Positions 50,622-59,100 of a DNA stretch of 64,000 nt are shown here, in pieces. The translations under genes were made by a program, and so were the position numbers. The DNA is from Paucidesulfovibrio sp050251775 (GTDB taxonomy: Bacteria > Desulfobacterota > Desulfovibrionia > Desulfovibrionales > Desulfovibrionaceae). Positions within the stretch are counted from its first letter, which is position 1. Each line of letters starts with the position of its first letter. Location: contig JBFWMD010000009.1 in NCBI GenBank assembly GCA_050251775.1, positions 1 to 64,000 on the forward strand, given 5' to 3'. The notes beneath the pieces are model-generated. The model was not told where the DNA came from, ran no database searches, and saw nothing but the letters and a program-made list of their open reading frames with translations.

Positions 50622-51451
50622 CAGCGCCCTCCGCTTTTCCCGGCCCGCAAGGCGTCCATGGTCGTAAGCGCGAAAAAGCTCAGCGTTGCCACTGCGATGA
50701 TGCATGCGCCCGATGTAATGTCAAAACGGGCCGAGGCCAGGAGTCCCGCCGTGCAGAAGAAAAGGCTCCAGCCGCAGGCCCGGACCATCATCCCGCCCAG
50801 GGAGCGCGCCCTGCGCTCCGCCAGATACGGCGGAATGGTCACCAGGGCGATGACCAGGATCAGCCCGACCACGCGCACGATCATGACCACGCAGAGCGCG
50901 GTCATCAGCGGCAGGAGATAGTGCAGGAAGGTCACGGGCACGCCTCGGGCCGCCGCGAATTCCGCATCGAAACTCATGGCCAGCAGATCCTTGTAGAAGA
51001 ACAGCGTCAGCGCCGTGACCACGATGTCCAGCCCGAGCATGACCCAGAGGTCCAGGGCCGGGACCGCCAGAATGGACCCGAACAAAAAGCTCATCAAATC
51101 AGCTGCGTAGCCCGGCGAAAGGTCAATGAGAATGATGCCCGTGGCCATGCCCGCGGCCCAGAGCACGCCCACCACGGTGTCGGTGCGCTCCCCGCTGGTT
51201 CGCGTCACCGCGCCCATGAGCAGCGAGGCCCCGGCAGTGAAGCCCAGGGTGCAGGGCAGCGCGGGCCAGCCCATGAAAAAGGCCAGCCCGACCCCGCCGT
51301 ACGCCGCGTGGGCAATGCCGCCGGCCAGAAAAACCATGCGGTTGACCACCACCAGGGAACCGATCAGCCCGCAGGCCACACTGGCGAGCACGCCCGCCAG
51401 AAGCGCATTCTGCATGAAATCGAAGGAGAACAGCGAAATCAGATCAGTCAT
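50621..51451 (-). CDS. znuB: Zinc ABC transporter permease
   Basis: Inner-membrane channel subunit of a high-affinity zinc importer. 276 aa with eight or nine hydrophobic helices: FMQNALLAGVLASVACGLIG at the start, AGGIAHAAYGGVGLAFFMGW with the conserved GG-x-H motif, and RVVGLILVIALVTIPPYLAE near the end, all ABC-3 (ZnuB/MntB) features. The start overlaps the znuC stop by 4 bases (ATGA), and the stop overlaps the start of zur. Operon order znuA-znuC-znuB-zur is seen directly. Confidence 0.93.
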   Translation of the reverse strand: MTDLISLFSFDFMQNALLAGVLASVACGLIGSLVVVNRMVFLAGGIAHAAYGGVGLAFFMGWPALPCTLGFTAGASLLMGAVTRTSGERTDTVVGVLWAAGMATGIILIDLSPGYAADLMSFLFGSILAVPALDLWVMLGLDIVVTALTLFFYKDLLAMSFDAEFAAARGVPVTFLHYLLPLMTALCVVMIVRVVGLILVIALVTIPPYLAERRARSLGGMMVRACGWSLFFCTAGLLASARFDITSGACIIAVATLSFFALTTMDALRAGKSGGR

Positions 51452-52269
51452 GGCCGCTCTCCCCGTGTGGGATTTTCGCTGCGACCCGGCCCATAGCGCT
51501 GGCTGAGCTGGGCGATGTAATCGTCCATGGCGCAGGTGTGCTCGTGCTGGCCGTAGAGCAGTTCGAGCATCTCCTTGCTCAGCTCCGGGCCGGAGCTGGC
51601 AATAACCCCCCGGTTCACGGCGGCCACGCTGGAAATCCGCGTGGTCAGCAGGCTCATGTCGTGGCTCACGGCCACGGTGGTCAGCTTGCGTGCCTCGCCC
51701 ATCTTGCAGAGGAAGTCGAAGAAGCAGAACGATCCGTGCGGGTCGATGCTTGCCGTGGGTTCGTCCAGGATCAGCAGTTCCGCGTCCGCTGCCAGGGCCC
51801 GGGCTATGAGCACGCGCTGCTTTTGCCCGCCGGAAAGCTCGCCAAAGAGCCGGTCCGACAGCTCCCGCATGTTCACGCGCTCCAGGGCCTCCAGCGCCTT
51901 GTCCCTGGCGGCCCGCGAGTGGCCGAAGAGTCCCTGCCGCGCGCGGTCCACGCCCATGAGCGCCGTGTCCAGCACGGTGATGGGAAACCCGGCCCGGGCA
52001 TGGGTGTGCTGGGGCACATAGCCGATGCGTCGCGAGGCTCTTGGCGGGCGCTCCCCCAGGACGCGGACCGTGCCCGCGTCCGGCTGGAGCAGACCGAGCA
52101 TCAGCTTGACCAGCGTGGTCTTGCCACCGCCGTTGGGGCCGATCACGGCCATAAAGGCCCCGCGCTCCACGCGGAGAGTGACTCCGGTGAGCGCGGCACG
52201 GCCATTATAGGCAAAAGACGCGTTTTCAATCTGGATCGCAGGTTCGCTCATGCGCCGCTTATACGTCAT
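51448..52269 (-). CDS. znuC: Zinc ABC transporter ATPase
   Basis: Cytoplasmic ATPase subunit of the zinc importer. Walker A GPNGGGKTTLVKL, the Q-loop GYVPQHTHARAGFP, signature LSGGQKQRVLIARAL, Walker B LLILDEPTASID and the switch His in AVSHDM are present. 273 aa from the ATG at 52269, which overlaps the znuA stop as ATGA; an internal ATG at 52251 (MSEPAIQIENASFAY) is an alternative start. It lies between znuA and znuB with overlaps at both ends. Confidence 0.95.
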   Translation of the reverse strand: MTYKRRMSEPAIQIENASFAYNGRAALTGVTLRVERGAFMAVIGPNGGGKTTLVKLMLGLLQPDAGTVRVLGERPPRASRRIGYVPQHTHARAGFPITVLDTALMGVDRARQGLFGHSRAARDKALEALERVNMRELSDRLFGELSGGQKQRVLIARALAADAELLILDEPTASIDPHGSFCFFDFLCKMGEARKLTTVAVSHDMSLLTTRISSVAAVNRGVIASSGPELSKEMLELLYGQHEHTCAMDDYIAQLSQRYGPGRSENPTRGERP

Positions 52270-53246
52270 TTCATGGCGTTACGGAAGCGCTCGGCCACGG
52301 AAACCAGATTCGCCCCCCAGTCCAGGGCCAGCGGATCAGCCTCGATTACGCTCGCGTCCACGGCGTCCGCCACGGACTGGGCCGTACGTTGCGACATCTG
52401 GGGCTGGATGAACACGGCACGCACCCCGTGCTCGCGTGATTCATCGATAATCTTTGCCAGCTCCCTGGGTCCGGGTTCCTTGCCTTCGACCTCAATGGCC
52501 AGCTGGGTCAGGCCGTAGGCCTTTGCAAAGTGTCCCCAGGCAGGGTGGAAAACCAGAAACACGCGCCGCTCCGCGGGTACGTCCGCAAACAGCCTTTGCA
52601 GACGAGCGTCCAGGGCGTCAATCTCCGCCACAAATGCGTCGCAATTGGTCTTGTACGTTTCCGTATTGGCCGGATCAACGCGCTCCAGGGCGGCCAGGGT
52701 GTTCAACGCCATTTGCCGCATGCCAGCGGGCGAGGTCCAGATGTGCGGGTCCATGCCGTGGTGATGATGGTGGTGCTCCGCGTGTTCCGCCTCTTCGGCC
52801 AGTTCGCCATGTTCGCCGTGCTCGCCGTGCTCGTGATGTACGTCGCCGATTTCTTCCACATGACCCGGCTGCTCTCCATGCGCATGCTCTTCCGGGGATT
52901 CCAGCCTCGCGTTCATGGGCAGCACGAGCAGGTTCGGATTCACGCCAGCCAGCCTGCCCAGCCAGGCCTTTTCGAACTCCAGCCCGATGCTCAGATAGAG
53001 ATCCGCTCCGGCCAGCCGCGACACCTGCGAAGGCTTGGGCTCGTAGGTGTGCGGGTCCGCGCCCGCAGGCACGAGCACCACGCAATCAACCCCGTTTCCC
53101 GCGATTTTCTCCACGGCGTATTTCTGCGGCGCAACGCTGACCGCCACGCTCGGCCCGGCTTCGACACTGCGCGCATTGACCGCGCCCACGGCAAAAAACA
53201 CGATGATCGTGAGCAACAAGCCGTAAAACAGAATGTTCTTGAACAT
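52266..53246 (-). CDS. znuA: Periplasmic zinc-binding protein
   Basis: Substrate-binding protein of the zinc ABC importer, about 326 aa. A signal-like helix (NILFYGLLLTIIVFFAVGAV) starts the protein. Metal ligands fit ZnuA: GADPHTYEPKPS, DPHIWTSPAG, and VFHPAWGHFA, with the closing EADPLA motif. In the middle, residues about 123-175, is a His- and acid-rich loop typical of zinc-specific (not manganese) members. GGAGG is 5 bases before the second of two adjacent ATGs, so 53246 is preferred over 53249. The gene is first of its operon, under a double Zur-like box. Confidence 0.93.
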   Translation of the reverse strand: MFKNILFYGLLLTIIVFFAVGAVNARSVEAGPSVAVSVAPQKYAVEKIAGNGVDCVVLVPAGADPHTYEPKPSQVSRLAGADLYLSIGLEFEKAWLGRLAGVNPNLLVLPMNARLESPEEHAHGEQPGHVEEIGDVHHEHGEHGEHGELAEEAEHAEHHHHHHGMDPHIWTSPAGMRQMALNTLAALERVDPANTETYKTNCDAFVAEIDALDARLQRLFADVPAERRVFLVFHPAWGHFAKAYGLTQLAIEVEGKEPGPRELAKIIDESREHGVRAVFIQPQMSQRTAQSVADAVDASVIEADPLALDWGANLVSVAERFRNAMK

Positions 53247-53264
53247 CATCACCTCCAGGGTTAA

Positions 53265-53297
53265 TGCAACCAAGTTGCTTTGTGCAACAGGGTTGCA
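53265..53297. promoter_or_regulatory. Twin Zur-like boxes upstream of znuA
   Basis: Two 15-bp palindromes: TGCAAC-CAA-GTTGCT (53265-53279) and TGCAAC-AGG-GTTGCA (53283-53297), spaced 18 bp centre to centre. Together they also form a larger near-symmetric palindrome. They sit 19-51 bases before the znuA start. The 6-3-6 pattern is of Fur/Zur type, and the context with zur and znuA makes a Zur operator likely. Confidence 0.72.
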
Positions 53298-53553
53298 TTG
53301 ATGTCAAGCCGCTCCAGCCAGCGGCTTCCGGCAATTTCACGCCCGCTTCCGCGCCGGTGCAAACCCACCCCCACCGGACCGCCTTGCCCCGGCTGTGCCT
53401 GACAGAAGACACTTTGCACTGCGCGAGGCACAGAGAGGCGTTATATTCTAAACCAGTGCACCCCCCCATTTTTTTTGGTAGGATGCAGGCCAAGGGAACC
53501 ACCGCGCTCCGTGCTCCCTGCGGAACCAGAGCGAAGACCAAAGGAGAATCACC

Positions 53554-53829
53554 ATGGCCAAGAGTTACCACTGCGTTATCGAAGGCAAGGTCAAGGGCGG
53601 GAACTTCCAGTCCTGGATTATGGACACGGCGCAACAAATGAATCTGACGGGCTGGGTACGCTATCTTGAGGATGGCAAAGCCGAGATTCTGCTCCAGGGC
53701 GAAATGATGCAGTGCTCACGCTTCAAGGACAAGATGCTCGCGGAAGCGCCCTTGCCCGAATTGCGCGACGTGCATTGCGAGTTCATCGAACACGACAAGA
53801 CCTTCGACAAGTTTGAAATGCGCGGCTGA
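53554..53829 (+). CDS. Acylphosphatase-fold protein lacking catalytic residues
   Basis: 91-aa protein of acylphosphatase size and outline. The fold motifs are CVIEGKVKGGNFQSWIMDTA and NLTGWVRYLEDGKAEI, then EMMQCSRFKDKML. In true acylphosphatases the first motif is GxVQGVxFR and the second GWVxN. Here the catalytic Arg is Gln19 and the catalytic Asn is Tyr37, so catalysis is improbable. AAGGAGAATCACC sets the ATG. It is divergent from znuA by 300 bases. Role unknown; binding or dimer scaffold is possible. Confidence 0.82.
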   Translation: MAKSYHCVIEGKVKGGNFQSWIMDTAQQMNLTGWVRYLEDGKAEILLQGEMMQCSRFKDKMLAEAPLPELRDVHCEFIEHDKTFDKFEMRG

Positions 53830-54510
53830 ATTCACTGAGCAAGGCCACGGTTCCCCCCTGGGCCTGGGGCCATGGCCTTGATCGGACACTGCTCATGCGG
53901 GCGTGGCACTGGCTTGCCTTCCCGCTTGCCGCCACCCGTCGGCTGCGTACCGAAGCCTGTGCGGGCCTTTCGGACGCAAACCGTTTGATTGGGACTCTTT
54001 CCCTCACTCCCTGAGAATGAAAACCAGGCGGTGAAAGCCGCCTCGCAGCGACTGTCAGAGTCTTTCGCCTCCGGCGGGCAAGGGTTCGCACCCTTGCATC
54101 CCTTTTTTGCACTGTTGTCGCGAGGTGGGGGCTACAGCTCATTCCGCCCTGATCCAGCCCCACTTCAAGCCACCCCCCCCCAGAATCCTCCCAAAAAGCG
54201 CACTTTGCTCCGCAGCCGTTTCAAACACGGCTTTCCGAGCACCACGCTTCCATACCCCTGGCGTGCGCCAACGCCCCTCCACACCGGTTCTGTTTCAAAC
54301 TCCGCCCTGACATCCGACATTTCTGCTTCACACTGACACACTGACCTTTGCGCCCCTTTGCGCTTTTCGTTCGCAGGATTTTACACCGTGTTTTGCGCTT
54401 TTTACCCAAAGACGTTGCATGGTCCCGCCTCCGCGCGATTCTTCTGCCTGCCCCTCCTTGCCGGTTCGCCTGTCGGTTCCCACGGCACAGCAGAGACACC
54501 GAATTTCCGT
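53830..54510. other. Spacer between acylphosphatase-like gene and amt promoter
   Basis: About 680 bases with no convincing gene on either strand; a 126-codon minus-strand frame has an Arg/Ser-rich composition typical of random GC-rich sequence. It contains several hairpins, the clearest being the double stem at 54066-54108 listed separately and AGGCGG/CCGCCT near 54032-54049. Confidence 0.5.
54066..54108 (+). terminator. Double hairpin with T-run (REP-like or terminator)
   Basis: CGCCTCCGGCG is followed by GCAAGGGT, loop TCGC, ACCCTTGC and ATCCCTTTTTT. The second stem plus T-run is a good intrinsic terminator, about 250 bases after the acylphosphatase-like gene. I recall similar CGCCTCCGGCG-GCAAGGG units scattered in Desulfovibrio genomes, so it may also be a dispersed repeat. 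Confidence 0.6.
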
Positions 54511-54526
54511 TTGGCACGCCCCTTGC
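54511..54526 (+). promoter_or_regulatory. Sigma-54 promoter of amtB
   Basis: TTGGCACG-CCCC-TTGC matches the -24/-12 consensus of RpoN promoters, with GG and GC separated by exactly 10 bases. The expected transcription start would be near 54538, leaving a leader of about 260 bases before amtB. Nitrogen genes are classic sigma-54 targets. No enhancer-binding protein gene is in the window. Confidence 0.8.
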
Positions 54527-54798
54527 GATATTTCCCCGCAATTGTCGCGACAGGGGCAAATCTTTACAAACTCGGAACATTCCCAGAGGCCCACTCCCAG
54601 GCCAGAGACCCTGCCCCGCATGCGGCGGACATATTGTAACCGGCTGTAAATTCACTATTTTCAAAATTTTGCAAATCTGTTTCAGTCGTGAACATATTTG
54701 GCAATGGCGCTTTACAAAATTAGCAATCATACTTTTAAGAAACCCGACTTTATTGCGCAAATTTACAAAATTGCAATAACGCAAGGAGGAACTCCCGC
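54527..54798 (+). other. AT-rich leader of amtB with repeated motif
   Basis: This stretch is strongly AT-rich and unlike its flanks. The motif TTTACAAAATTAGCAAT at 54711-54727 recurs as TTTACAAAATTGCAAT at 54762-54777, the second close to the AAGGAGG ribosome site; related TTGCAAA and ATTGC pieces are scattered between. It may hold regulator sites, a second promoter or an RNA element. Confidence 0.5.
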
Positions 54799-56019
54799 AT
54801 GAACCCGGTGGACAATGCCTTCATTCTGATCTGCGCCGCCCTGGTGCTCTTCATGACGCCCGGCCTGGCTCTGTTTTACGGCGGCCTCGTGCGCAGCAAA
54901 AACGTACTCTCAACCGTGATGCACAGCTTCTTCATGATGGGACTGATTTCCGTGCTCTGGGCCGTGGTCGGCTATTCGCTGTCCTTCGGCACGGACATCG
55001 GCGGTGTCATCGGCGGACTGGACTATCTCTTCCTCAGCGGCGTGGGCATCGAACCCGCCCAGGAAGGCGGAAACCTCTCGCATCTGACCTTCATGATCTT
55101 CCAGTGCATGTTCGCGGTGATCACCCCGGCCCTGATCTCCGGAGCCTATGCCGAACGCATCAAGTTCAGCGGATTCGTGCTCTTTTCCTCGCTCTGGCTG
55201 CTCGTGGTCTATGCTCCCATGTGCCACATGGTCTGGGGCGGCGGCCTGCTCGGCCAGATGGGCGCCCTCGACTTCGCGGGCGGCGCCGTGGTCCACATGA
55301 GCTCAGGTGCGGCGGCCCTGGCCTGCGCCATTATGCTCGGAAAGCGGCGAGGCTTTGGCAAGGAGGCCTTCATCCCCCACAACCTGCCCATGACCACTCT
55401 CGGCGCAGGCATTCTCTGGTTCGGCTGGTTCGGCTTCAACGCGGGTTCGGCCCTGGCCGCCGACGGCGTCGCGGTCAACGCCTTTGTGACCACCCACATG
55501 GCCACCGCCGCGGCCTGCGTGTCCTGGGTCTTTGTGGAATGGTTGCACTCCGGCAGGCCCACCACCCTGGGCGCGGCCTCGGGCGCCCTGGCCGGTCTGG
55601 TGGCCATCACTCCGGCCGCCGGTTTCGTGGACCCCTGGGCCTCCCTGGTCATCGGTGGACTGGCCGGCGTGATCTGCTTCGGCGGAATCATGCTCAAAAA
55701 CAAGTTCGGCTATGACGACGCCCTGGACGTGGTCGGCATCCACGGCGTGGGTGGAACCTGGGGAGCGCTGGCCACCGGGCTTTTCGCCTCCGGCATCGTG
55801 GAATTCGACGGTGTGCCGCAGGTGGGCCTCTTCTATGGCAATCCGAATCAACTTTGGATACAGTTGGTTTCCGTGGTGGTCACCTGGGGCTTCTGCCTCG
55901 TCGCCAGCGTGGTGCTCTTCAAGATCGTGGATATGGTCGTGGGCATGCGCGCCTCGGACGAAGAGGAAATGAAGGGCCTGGACAACACCCTGCACAGCGA
56001 AACCGGCTACCAGCTGTAA
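54799..56019 (+). CDS. amtB: Ammonium transporter
   Basis: Inner-membrane ammonium channel of 406 aa. It begins with FILICAALVLFMTPGLALFY and GGLVRSKNVLSTVMHSFF, the first Amt signature, and has the twin pore histidines in AVVHMSSGAAALACA and VVGIHGVGGTWGALATGLFA. Eleven helices are expected. CAAGGAGGAAC precedes the ATG. It heads the amtB-glnB-glnD group and is probably driven by the sigma-54 promoter at 54511. Confidence 0.96.
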   Translation: MNPVDNAFILICAALVLFMTPGLALFYGGLVRSKNVLSTVMHSFFMMGLISVLWAVVGYSLSFGTDIGGVIGGLDYLFLSGVGIEPAQEGGNLSHLTFMIFQCMFAVITPALISGAYAERIKFSGFVLFSSLWLLVVYAPMCHMVWGGGLLGQMGALDFAGGAVVHMSSGAAALACAIMLGKRRGFGKEAFIPHNLPMTTLGAGILWFGWFGFNAGSALAADGVAVNAFVTTHMATAAACVSWVFVEWLHSGRPTTLGAASGALAGLVAITPAAGFVDPWASLVIGGLAGVICFGGIMLKNKFGYDDALDVVGIHGVGGTWGALATGLFASGIVEFDGVPQVGLFYGNPNQLWIQLVSVVVTWGFCLVASVVLFKIVDMVVGMRASDEEEMKGLDNTLHSETGYQL

Positions 56020-56046
56020 TCGCCAAAGCGAAGAAGGAGCCTTGAT

Positions 56047-56385
56047 ATGAAGAAGGTGGAAATCATCACCAGGACGTTCAAGCTGGATGAGGTCAAGGAG
56101 GCGCTCTCGGACCTCGACATCAAGGGCATGACCGTCACCGAGGTCAAAGGATTCGGCCGTCAGGGCGGACACAAGGAAGTCTACCGGGGAGCCGAATACC
56201 AGGTTGATTTCGTGTCCAAGGTCAAGATTGAGGTCGTGGTCCAGGACGAAATGGTCGGTCAGGTCGTGGACGTGGCGGCAAAGGCCGCCAAAACCGGCCA
56301 GGTCGGCGATGGCAAGATCTTTGTCATCCCCGTGGACGAGGTCGTACGCATCCGCACCGGAGAAACCGGCGACGGCGCCGTCTAA
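56047..56385 (+). CDS. glnB: Nitrogen regulatory protein P-II
   Basis: 112-aa trimeric signal protein that reports nitrogen and energy status and can plug AmtB. It starts MKKVEIITRTFKLDEVKEAL; the T-loop carries GHKEVYRGAEYQVDFVSKVK with the uridylylation Tyr at position 51; the C-terminal signature is TGQVGDGKIFVIPVDEVVRI. Lying 27 bases after amtB it could be called GlnK by context. GAAGGAGCC precedes the ATG. GlnD, its likely modifier, is 20 bases downstream. Confidence 0.95.
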   Translation: MKKVEIITRTFKLDEVKEALSDLDIKGMTVTEVKGFGRQGGHKEVYRGAEYQVDFVSKVKIEVVVQDEMVGQVVDVAAKAAKTGQVGDGKIFVIPVDEVVRIRTGETGDGAV

Positions 56386-56405
56386 CGCAACACGGCAACG
56401 CAAAG

Positions 56406-58979
56406 ATGACCGAGCAAGACGGGAGGCCCGGCCCGGCAAAAGCACTGGGCCTGGAACGGGAACGCCTGACAGAGTTCGCCCGCCAGGGCAATATCGAAGG
56501 CTTTCCGGCCAAGGCCGCCCGCCTCATGGATGATTACTTCCGGGACCGCCTGGAGGAGACCGTGGACGCCTGTCCCGGCCTCCGGGCGGTCCCGTTCGCG
56601 TTGGTGGCGGTGGGCGGCTACGGCCGCAACGAACTCTGCCCCGCCTCGGACGTGGACGTGCTCCTGCTCTTCAAAGGACGCATCCCGGCCGAAGCCAAAC
56701 AACTCTCCACCGCGCTGTTCCACCCGCTCTGGGACCTGGGCCTGGACCTGGGCCACGGCGTGCGCACGCTCAAGGACTGCCTTTCCCTGGCCCGGGAGGA
56801 TTTCCAGGTTCTTTCCTCCCTGCTGGACGCGCGGTTCGTGGCGGGCGATCCCGGCGTCATGCGCCGTTTCAACGATTCCTTTGCCAGCTTTGCCAAAGGA
56901 CGGGGGCGTTCCTTTGCCGCGGAGCTGACCGAGCGCAATGTGGAGCGCGAGGCGCGCTACGGCGACTCCAGCGCCTTGCTCGAGCCGGACCTGAAAAACG
57001 GCCTGGGCGCGCTGCGCGACGCCCACCAGATCGGCTGGTGTTCCGTGCTGCTCAGCGCGGACCGCCACTGGGACAACCCCCTGTCCGGGGGCGAGCGCGA
57101 ACGTCTGGCCGGAGACTTCGCCTTCATCCTCCAGGCGCGCACGGCCCTGCATCTGGCCACGGGCCGGCGCACCGACACCCTGTTCTTCGACCTCCAGCCC
57201 CGCGTGGCCGAGCTGCGCGGCTTCTGCACCCCGGAGCAAAATCCGCACGAACGCGCCCTGGGCGTGGAGGAATTCCTCTCCCGGCTGCACCGCTCCATGG
57301 CCAGGATCAAGTCCCTGCGCAGCGCTTTTCTGCGCGAAAATTTTCCGCCCCGCTTCCGGCGCACGCGCCGCTGCGGCGAGGTGCTTGAAGCGCCCGAGGG
57401 CCTCAAACTGCGCGACCCGGAATTCGCCTCCACCCGACCGGATACAGGTCTCCTGCTCTTTCGCCACGCTGCGGAAACCGGGCTGCCCCTGTCCCTGGAA
57501 ACTTTGCGCATGGTCCGCCGCCGCGCCCGTGCCTGGGCCGAATCCCTGGCCTCGGCGCACGGCACGCTCTATGAACTGCTCTTCATCCTGGGCCGGCCCC
57601 ACGGCGCCCACGCCGCGAGCATGATGCTCGAAACCGACTTCCTCGCGGCCCTGATCCCGGAATTCGGAGCCGTCCAGCACCTCGTGCAGTTCGACGATTA
57701 CCACGTGCATCCCGTGGGGCCGCACACCCTGGTCACCGTGGCCAACCTCGCGGGTTTCCTGCGTGGGGAAGGCGGCTACCTCGCCTCCCTGGCCTCGGAA
57801 GTGCGCAAGCCAGAGCTGCTGCTCCTGGCGGGCTTCTTCCACGATCTGGGCAAGGGCCGCCCCGGCCACAGCGCGGCCGGAGCCGAAATCGTCCGCGAAA
57901 TCCTGCCCCGCTTCGGCGTGCCGCCCGAGGATGTGGAAGAGGTCGCTTTTCTGGTCCTGCACCACCTACTCCTGCCCAAAACCGCCATGCGCAAGGACCT
58001 TTCCGACGAATCCGTGGTGGCGCAGCTCACAGGCATGGCCGGAACCCTTGACCGGCTGGTGATGCTCCACCTGCTTTCCATCGCGGACAGCATGGCCACG
58101 GGACCGCGCGCCTGGAGTTCCTGGAGCCAGGCGCTCTTCTCGGAGCTGTTCCTCAAGGCCCGCAATCTCTTCACCCACGGTCCCATGTCCGCACCCTTTG
58201 CGGCCCGCCAACTCATGGAAGCCAAGGACACGGTACGCGCCATTGCTGAGCGCACCCTGCCCCCCAAATTCGTGGCCCGGCATCTGGACAAGATTTCCCT
58301 GCGTGCGTTCCAGGCCCTGCCTCCCGAGGACCTGGCCCACCACCTGGACATGGTCTGGCGCTTCCAGGAATCCGCCGGGCGCAAGGTGCTGCTGGAAGCC
58401 CGCCGGTCTTCGGTCCCCGGCGCATTCGAGGTCACCGTGGTCTGCGAAAACATGCCGGGTCGCTTTGCCCGGCTCACAGGCAGCCTGACCATGCACCATT
58501 TCGACATCCTCTCAGCGGATGTCTTCACCTGGGGTGGCGGCCTTGTGGTGGACGTTTTCCGCGTCAGCCCGCCCCCGGACAAACTCTATCCGGACACGGT
58601 CTGGGAGCAGTTGGCCAAGACCATGCACGGCGCGCTCACCGGAGAAATCTCCCCGGCGGACAAGCTGGAACAGATGCGTCGTTCCCCTTTGCACCAGACC
58701 AAGGCCGCTCCGCCCCTGCCGCCGGACCTCAAGGTGGACAACTCGGCCAGCGACTTCTACACCATCCTGGAAGTGGCCGCACCGGACCGCATCGGCCTGT
58801 TGCACGACATCGCCCGCTGCCTGGAACGCCTGGGCATTGAGGTCCATCTGGCCAAGATCACGACAAAGTCCGGTCGCATCGCGGACATCTTCTATGTGCG
58901 CGAGGCCAGCGGTTTGCGCCATGTGGGTGAGAAACGCATCGCCGAGCTGCGCCGCGAACTGCTCCCGGTCCTGTCCTGA
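56406..58979 (+). CDS. glnD: [Protein-PII] uridylyltransferase/uridylyl-removing enzyme
   Basis: Bifunctional nitrogen sensor of 857 aa that uridylylates P-II when glutamine is low and removes UMP when it is high. Domains in order: nucleotidyltransferase (GGYGRNELCPASDVDVLLLF near residue 70), a helical GlnE-like part, HD hydrolase (FFHDLGKGRPGHSAAGAEIV near 478) and two ACT glutamine-binding domains (about 672-740 and 785-857, ILEVAAPDRIGLLHDIARCL). The start has no strong ribosome site, suggesting coupling to glnB. Last gene of the amtB-glnB-glnD group. Confidence 0.95.
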   Translation: MTEQDGRPGPAKALGLERERLTEFARQGNIEGFPAKAARLMDDYFRDRLEETVDACPGLRAVPFALVAVGGYGRNELCPASDVDVLLLFKGRIPAEAKQLSTALFHPLWDLGLDLGHGVRTLKDCLSLAREDFQVLSSLLDARFVAGDPGVMRRFNDSFASFAKGRGRSFAAELTERNVEREARYGDSSALLEPDLKNGLGALRDAHQIGWCSVLLSADRHWDNPLSGGERERLAGDFAFILQARTALHLATGRRTDTLFFDLQPRVAELRGFCTPEQNPHERALGVEEFLSRLHRSMARIKSLRSAFLRENFPPRFRRTRRCGEVLEAPEGLKLRDPEFASTRPDTGLLLFRHAAETGLPLSLETLRMVRRRARAWAESLASAHGTLYELLFILGRPHGAHAASMMLETDFLAALIPEFGAVQHLVQFDDYHVHPVGPHTLVTVANLAGFLRGEGGYLASLASEVRKPELLLLAGFFHDLGKGRPGHSAAGAEIVREILPRFGVPPEDVEEVAFLVLHHLLLPKTAMRKDLSDESVVAQLTGMAGTLDRLVMLHLLSIADSMATGPRAWSSWSQALFSELFLKARNLFTHGPMSAPFAARQLMEAKDTVRAIAERTLPPKFVARHLDKISLRAFQALPPEDLAHHLDMVWRFQESAGRKVLLEARRSSVPGAFEVTVVCENMPGRFARLTGSLTMHHFDILSADVFTWGGGLVVDVFRVSPPPDKLYPDTVWEQLAKTMHGALTGEISPADKLEQMRRSPLHQTKAAPPLPPDLKVDNSASDFYTILEVAAPDRIGLLHDIARCLERLGIEVHLAKITTKSGRIADIFYVREASGLRHVGEKRIAELRRELLPVLS

Positions 58980-59100
58980 TTCCCGCTTCTACCGGGGCTT
59001 GAACAAGGGACATTTCCGCTCCCGGCTTGCCACACGTTCCGAAACGGTGCTACCAGAAAGCGAAGGGTACTGTTCGGCGGCATGTGCAAGAGGGGCGGCC

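Noticed and set aside
53783..54163. 126-codon minus-strand frame after the acylphosphatase-like gene
   Set aside because: Arg/Ser-rich without motifs, overlaps a terminator-like hairpin and the end of a supported gene.
54698..54712. Second sigma-54-like sequence TTGGCAATGGCGCTTT nearer to amtB
   Set aside because: The GG and GC are separated by 7 bases rather than the required 10, so it cannot be an RpoN promoter.
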